From Corticimicrobacter populi (GTDB lineage: Bacteria > Pseudomonadota > Gammaproteobacteria > Burkholderiales > Burkholderiaceae_B), in contig NZ_QETA01000006.1 in the NCBI RefSeq assembly GCF_003123725.1, positions 124,001-188,000 of the forward strand: 64,000 nucleotides of DNA, read 5' to 3'. The notes beneath the pieces are model-generated. The model was not told the origin of the DNA. It worked only from the letters and a program-made list of their open reading frames with translations, and did not search any database. The position numbers and the translations under genes are program-made. Each line of letters starts with the position of its first letter. Within the stretch, counting starts at the first letter, position 1. Of the stretch, positions 60,401-64,000 are shown piece by piece.

Positions 60401-62952
60401 GATGCAATCTCCTCGGTAATCTGGATGACGCGGGCGGGGCGAGGTTGACCGCGTTCCTGTTCAAAACGGATGTCGGGATCGCTGCGCGAATCGTTGACGA
60501 AGGTGCGAAAACGCTTGAGCTTTTCAGGGTCGGACAGGGCATTGGCCCATTCGCACTCATAGCGGTCCACGATGAGCTGCATCTGCGCTTCGAGTTGTCC
60601 GGCCAGGCCCAGGCTGTCGTCGATGACAACGGCTTTCAGGTAGTCCAGGCCGCCCTCCAGGGACTCCCTCCAGACTGCCGTGCGCTGCAGCTTGTCGGCG
60701 GTGCTGATGTAGAACATCAGCAGGCGGTCGATGTAGCGGATCAGGGTGGCGTCATCGAGATCTGTCGCAAACAGTTCGGCATGGCGCGGGCGCATGCCGC
60801 CGTTGCCGCAGACGTACAGGTTCCAGCCCTGTTCGGTCGCGATCACGCCGATGTCTTTGCTCTGCGCCTCGGCACATTCGCGGGTGCAGCCCGAGACGGC
60901 AAACTTCAATTTGTGCGGGGCACGCAGTCCTTTGTAGCGGTGTTCGATATGCAGGGCCATGGCGACACTGTCCTGCACACCGTAACGGCACCAGGTGCTG
61001 CCCACACAGGATTTCACGGTACGGGTGGATTTGCCGTAGGCATGGCCGGTCTCGAAGCCGGCCTCGATCAGCTCGGCCCAGATTTCCGGCAGTTCGTGCA
61101 ACTGGGCACCGAACAGGTCGATCCGCTGGCCGCCCGTGATCTTGGTGTAGAGCTGGTACTTGCGGGCGATCTGGCCGATGGCAATCAGACCATCGGGGGT
61201 GATTTCTCCACCTGGAATGCGCGGCACCACCGAATAGGTGCCGTTTTTCTGCATGTTGGCCATGAAGGTATCGTTGGTGTCCTGCAAGGGCACCAGGGCC
61301 GGGTTCTGGATGGGGCGGTTCCAGCACGAGGCCAGAACGGAGCCGACGATGGGCTTGCAGATGTCGCAACCGAGCGCGTTACCCCGGCCATGCCTGGCGT
61401 GCACCTGCTCGAAGGTTTCCAGCCCTTCCACGCGGACACAGGCATACAGTTCCTGGCGGGTCAGTGCAAAGTGCTCGCACAGGCTTTTGTCGACCGCCAC
61501 ACCGCGCGCAGTCAGCTCATGATCGAATACCTGCTTGAGGAGTGCTGCACATCCGCCGCAACCGGTGGCTGCCTTGGTGCAGGTCTTGATTTCACCCAGA
61601 TCGGTGCAGCCTGCGTCGATGGCATTGCAGATGGCACCCTTGGTGACGTTGTGGCAGGAACAGATCGTGGCCGTGGCCGGCAGGGCATCCACACCCAGCG
61701 TAGGCGTGGCAGAGCCCTGGGGCAGGATCAGCGCGGCAGGATCGGCCGGTGGTGCAATGCCGTTGCTGACATACTGGGAGAGCGTGTCGTAATAGCTGTT
61801 GTCGCCTACCAGTACGGCACCCAGCACGCGCTTGCCGTCTTCGGAGATCACCAGGCGGCGGTAGCTGGCAGTGATTTCGTCGATATAGCGATAACTGCGG
61901 GCCCCCGGCGTGGCGGCATGGGCATCGCCGATGGAGCCTACGTCCACCCCCAGCAATTTGAGCTTGGTGGACATGTCCGCGCCTGCAAAGGGCGATGCCT
62001 CCAGATCGCAGAGCCGGGCCGCCACACAGCGCGCCATCTGGTAGCCGGGAGCGACCAGGCCGAAGACGGCATCGTTCCAGGCCGCGCATTCTCCTATTGC
62101 AGAAATGGCGGGATCGCTGGTTTGGCACAGGCTGTCGATGGCAATGCCGCCCCGCTTGCCCAGTGTCAGGCCGGCGGCTCGGGCCAGCTCGTCGCGGGGC
62201 CGGATGCCTGCGGAAAAAACGATGAGATCGGTGTCCAGCACATTGCCGTCGGCAAAATGCATGCCGTATCTGTGTGTACTGCCGGGATGTATGGCTTGTG
62301 TGGCGCGATCCAGATGTACCTGCACACCCAGGGCCTCGATTCGTGCTTTCAGAGCTGCACCGCCCTGTGGATCGAGCTGTACGGGCATCAGGCGCGGTGC
62401 AAATTCGACGATGTGGGCTTCCAGTCCCAGCAGTCGCAGGGCATTGGCCGCTTCAAGCCCAAGCAGGCCGCCGCCGACAACGACGCCGCGTCGGGCATGG
62501 CGGGCGGCCATGCGGATCGTGTCCAGATCGTCCAGGGTGCGGTAGACCAGGCGGGCGTTGCCCGCAGCACCGTCGATCTGTGGCACGAACGGATACGACC
62601 CGGTTGCCAGGATCAGGTGGTCGTAATGATGGCGACCCAGGCTGGTCAGGATTTCCTGTCTGGCGCGATCGATCTCCAGCACGCTGGTATCCAGATGCAG
62701 CGTCAGGCCAGGCGTGGAGTACAGGGCACCATCGCCCAGCGCCATTGATTCGGCATCGCGGCCACTCAGGTACTCGGACAGATGAACCCGGTCATAGGCC
62801 CGGCTGCGTTCTTCACCGAAGATATGAATGTCGTAGCGTGCGGTTGCGCCATGGGCGACCAATTGCTCCGCACAGTGATGGCTGACCATGCCGTGGCCGA
62901 TGATGATGAGCGTGGGCCGATCCTGGCGAGGGGTAGAAGACGCGATGTTCAT
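60397..62952 (-). CDS. nirB: Assimilatory NAD(P)H nitrite reductase large subunit
   Basis: 851 residues from the ATG at 62952 (AAGGA ribosome binding site 8 bases upstream). Order: FAD and NAD binding domains (LIIIGHGMVSHHCAEQL, about 1-400), a [2Fe-2S] BFD-type domain (CSCHNVTKGAICNAI near residue 430 and CTKAATGCGGCAALLKQ), a sulfite/nitrite reductase half-domain, then the [4Fe-4S]/siroheme ligands (CVGSTWCRYG about 650, SGCTRECAEAQSKDIG about 690). It reduces nitrite to ammonium with six electrons. It is the first gene of the nas operon, preceded by a 114-nt leader with an attenuator and by a sigma-54 promoter. Confidence 0.95.
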   Translation of the reverse strand: MNIASSTPRQDRPTLIIIGHGMVSHHCAEQLVAHGATARYDIHIFGEERSRAYDRVHLSEYLSGRDAESMALGDGALYSTPGLTLHLDTSVLEIDRARQEILTSLGRHHYDHLILATGSYPFVPQIDGAAGNARLVYRTLDDLDTIRMAARHARRGVVVGGGLLGLEAANALRLLGLEAHIVEFAPRLMPVQLDPQGGAALKARIEALGVQVHLDRATQAIHPGSTHRYGMHFADGNVLDTDLIVFSAGIRPRDELARAAGLTLGKRGGIAIDSLCQTSDPAISAIGECAAWNDAVFGLVAPGYQMARCVAARLCDLEASPFAGADMSTKLKLLGVDVGSIGDAHAATPGARSYRYIDEITASYRRLVISEDGKRVLGAVLVGDNSYYDTLSQYVSNGIAPPADPAALILPQGSATPTLGVDALPATATICSCHNVTKGAICNAIDAGCTDLGEIKTCTKAATGCGGCAALLKQVFDHELTARGVAVDKSLCEHFALTRQELYACVRVEGLETFEQVHARHGRGNALGCDICKPIVGSVLASCWNRPIQNPALVPLQDTNDTFMANMQKNGTYSVVPRIPGGEITPDGLIAIGQIARKYQLYTKITGGQRIDLFGAQLHELPEIWAELIEAGFETGHAYGKSTRTVKSCVGSTWCRYGVQDSVAMALHIEHRYKGLRAPHKLKFAVSGCTRECAEAQSKDIGVIATEQGWNLYVCGNGGMRPRHAELFATDLDDATLIRYIDRLLMFYISTADKLQRTAVWRESLEGGLDYLKAVVIDDSLGLAGQLEAQMQLIVDRYECEWANALSDPEKLKRFRTFVNDSRSDPDIRFEQERGQPRPARVIQITEEIAS

Positions 62953-62979
62953 GTGTAATTCCTTGCAAACAATGCCGCC

Positions 62980-63026
62980 GCCAAGACAAAAGGCGCTCCT
63001 GACCTGGGAGGGTCGGGGGCGCCTTT
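62980..63026 (-). terminator. Attenuator terminator in the nirB leader
   Basis: On the minus strand AAAGGCGC (63026-63019) pairs with GCGCCTTT (62996-62989), with an inner GACC/GGTC stem, followed by the T-rich tail TTTTGTCTT. It stands between the sigma-54 promoter and the nirB start codon, so it must be bypassed for expression. NasR is the obvious antiterminator. Confidence 0.8.
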
Positions 63027-63077
63027 GCCGGTACTGCACAGGTTGTCTGGGCGAGAAAACTTCTCTACCGGTTATCA

Positions 63078-63093
63078 AGCAATATCTGTGCCA
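63078..63093 (-). promoter_or_regulatory. Sigma-54 promoter of the nas operon
   Basis: On the minus strand TGGCACAGATATTGCT matches the -24 (TGGCAC) and -12 (TTGCT) elements with the required 12 bp from GG to GC. Transcription would start near 63066, giving a leader of about 114 nt before nirB. Confidence 0.85.
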
Positions 63094-63189
63094 GACCGGA
63101 TGCGGGCTGGGGAAAACCCGGTGCTGTACCGTGCGAAAGCCCGTGAACCGGGAGGGCATGGCCGGCTGTGATTGCCTGAGTGGTGTGGG

Positions 63190-63215
63190 CCTGCGCGCCG
63201 GACTTGGTGCGCAGG
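63190..63215. repeat. Inverted repeat between the NtrC-like site and the nas promoter
   Basis: cctgcgc (63190-63196) and gcgcagg (63209-63215) with a 12-bp spacer. It may be a second regulator site; it fits no consensus I can name. Confidence 0.35.
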
Positions 63216-63225
63216 TGCCTGGATA

Positions 63226-63242
63226 TGCACTGTTGCGGCGCA
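63226..63242. promoter_or_regulatory. NtrC-like enhancer site of the nas operon
   Basis: TGCAC-TGTTGCG-GCGCA matches the NtrC consensus TGCAC-N7-GTGCA at 9 of 10 half-site positions. It lies about 140 bp upstream of the sigma-54 promoter, a usual enhancer distance. Confidence 0.6.
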
Positions 63243-63340
63243 CCCGGCACCATCCGGGTTCATCGGGCCCGCGCGGGCAGGAAAAGGGAGAAACATGAAG
63301 AATGGATGAGGGTTGGATTAAGACTTCCTTGCCTGGCCGG

Positions 63341-63366
63341 GTCTGTTTGCGTTAACGCAAACAGAC
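63341..63366. promoter_or_regulatory. Perfect 26-bp palindrome upstream of the ChuW/HutW-like gene
   Basis: The half gtctgtttgcgtt is followed directly by its exact complement, 13-bp arms with no spacer, about 80 bp before the start codon at 63445. There is no T tract and no gene upstream on this strand, so it is more likely an operator than a terminator. The centre TTGCG-TTAA-CGCAA has the 5-4-5 layout of the Crp/Fnr family but not a known half-site. Confidence 0.6.
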
Positions 63367-63444
63367 TGAAATTGCGTCTGATTACGCTTTCTTGATCTGT
63401 TGAACCCATGCATGCAGGCGTGTGCCTGCAGGCGATCGAGAGTG

Positions 63445-64000
63445 ATGAGTCGGATGGACGAGAAGCTTGCAGTCTATTTCGCCAGAACAGGCGATGATCC
63501 TTTGCGTACGGCATTTGCCATGCGACGGGCCGTGATGCCCTGGCGTCGCCAGCAGGCCGTCCCTGCCGAAGGCATGGCCGCCGCCTGGGCCCAGGTGCTG
63601 GACGCGGTACCCGGCAGCCATCGCATTGCCTATATCCATGTGCCGTTCTGTGCCAATCATTGCCTGTTCTGCGGTTTCTATCGCAATGCCTGCTCGCAGG
63701 ATGCGATGGCCCACTACACCGAATGTCTGGTCGCGGAAATCAGCCGTGAGGCTGCGCGTCTGCCAGCAGGCTCGGCACCGGTCGAGGCGCTGTATCTGGG
63801 CGGTGGCACGCCCAGTGCGCTGTCTGCACAGCAACTGGAGCGGATATTGAATACGGCACGGCAATGCCTGCCGCTGACGGATGATTGCGAGGTCACGCTG
63901 GAAGCACGGATTACCCATTTCGATGATGACAAAATTGATGCCTGCATTGCGGCAGGTGTGAACCGGATATCGATTGGCGTGCAGAGTTTCGATACCCAGG
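63445..64000 (+). CDS. hutW: Radical SAM heme-degradation enzyme, ChuW/HutW-like (partial)
   Basis: 185 residues are visible before the window ends; the frame is open to 64000. The ATG at 63445 (MSRMDEKLAVYF) is chosen; 63457 is possible. The radical SAM motif is HVPFCANHCLFCGFYRNAC (CxxxCxxC), followed by LYLGGGTPSALS (SAM binding) and LEARITHFDDDKIDACIAAG, NRISIGVQSFDTQ. The EARITHFDDDKIDAC stretch resembles ChuW/HutW, anaerobic heme-opening methyltransferases, more than HemN, although coproporphyrinogen III oxidase relatives cannot be fully excluded without the C-terminal half. Confidence 0.8.
   Translation, partial: MSRMDEKLAVYFARTGDDPLRTAFAMRRAVMPWRRQQAVPAEGMAAAWAQVLDAVPGSHRIAYIHVPFCANHCLFCGFYRNACSQDAMAHYTECLVAEISREAARLPAGSAPVEALYLGGGTPSALSAQQLERILNTARQCLPLTDDCEVTLEARITHFDDDKIDACIAAGVNRISIGVQSFDTQ

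Noticed and set aside
63090-63210. Possible cobalamin riboswitch on the plus strand (a GGGGAAAACCCGGTGCTGTACC stretch resembles part of the core, split here as ggggaaaac and ccggtgctgtacc)
   Set aside because: The conserved B12 box near GAGACCTGCC and the GCCACTG element are missing, no cobalamin gene follows, and the same DNA holds a convincing sigma-54 promoter on the other strand.
63295-63309. Tiny leader peptide (MKNG) with a GGGAG ribosome binding site upstream of the ChuW/HutW-like gene
   Set aside because: Only four codons, with no regulatory codon run or attenuator after it; could arise by chance.

Overview
This is a 64 kb stretch of GC-rich, densely coding chromosome from a Gram-negative betaproteobacterium. 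The gene content (waaC-waaA, dacC-ybeD-lipB-lipA, birA-coaX without a BirA DNA-binding domain, an AlaA-like aminotransferase, ubiUVT) points to Burkholderiales, most plausibly an Alcaligenaceae/Bordetella relative. This placement is inferred from gene content only. I see no rRNA, tRNA, CRISPR array, prophage or insertion sequence. The first and last genes are cut by the window edges.

Layout. 1-10.5 kb: the end of a glutamate/aspartate-type ABC ATPase; stress and amino-acid genes (AhpD-like, racemase, LysR, 2OG oxygenase, AlaA-like aminotransferase, MetC); a branched-chain 2-oxoacid dehydrogenase operon (E1alpha-E1beta-E2); a K+-channel-like protein with an unusual filter. 10.6-20.9 kb: aspS, an EEP hydrolase, two small unknown genes, an MFS exporter, LPS genes waaC-waaA, an Rpn-type nuclease, and birA-coaX with a small membrane protein. 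20.9-31.8 kb: an Mla-like lipid transporter, a hydrolase, dacC-ybeD-lipB-lipA, an orphan lipoprotein, a barstar-like protein with a secreted partner, and a GntR regulator.

31.9-45.9 kb: dctB-dctD facing dctA, with a clear sigma-54 promoter and DctD-type palindromes between them; ubiUVT (oxygen-independent ubiquinone synthesis) behind an FNR-type box; two divergent YncE-like secreted propellers; a TonB-dependent receptor with a signalling domain and its FecI/FecR pair. 46-50.7 kb: a basic amino-acid ABC transporter and msrPQ.

50.8-63.0 kb: a complete nitrate-assimilation operon on the minus strand, nirB-nirD-nrtA-nrtB-nrtC-nasA-cobA-nasR. NasA is fused to a CysJ-like flavoprotein reductase. 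CobA supplies the siroheme precursor for NirB. NasR is a NIT-ANTAR antiterminator. The 490 bp upstream of nirB hold a sigma-54 promoter, an NtrC-like site and an intrinsic terminator in the leader. This implies nitrogen-limitation control combined with nitrate-dependent antitermination, the logic known from the Klebsiella nas operon, but with nasR as the last gene of the operon it should control. The window ends in a ChuW/HutW-like radical SAM heme-degradation gene preceded by a perfect 26-bp palindrome.

I did not find a system that looks wholly unknown. The strongest leads are the nas control region, the single-chain nitrate reductase fusion, the converted propeller pair, and several hairpins placed over ribosome binding sites.
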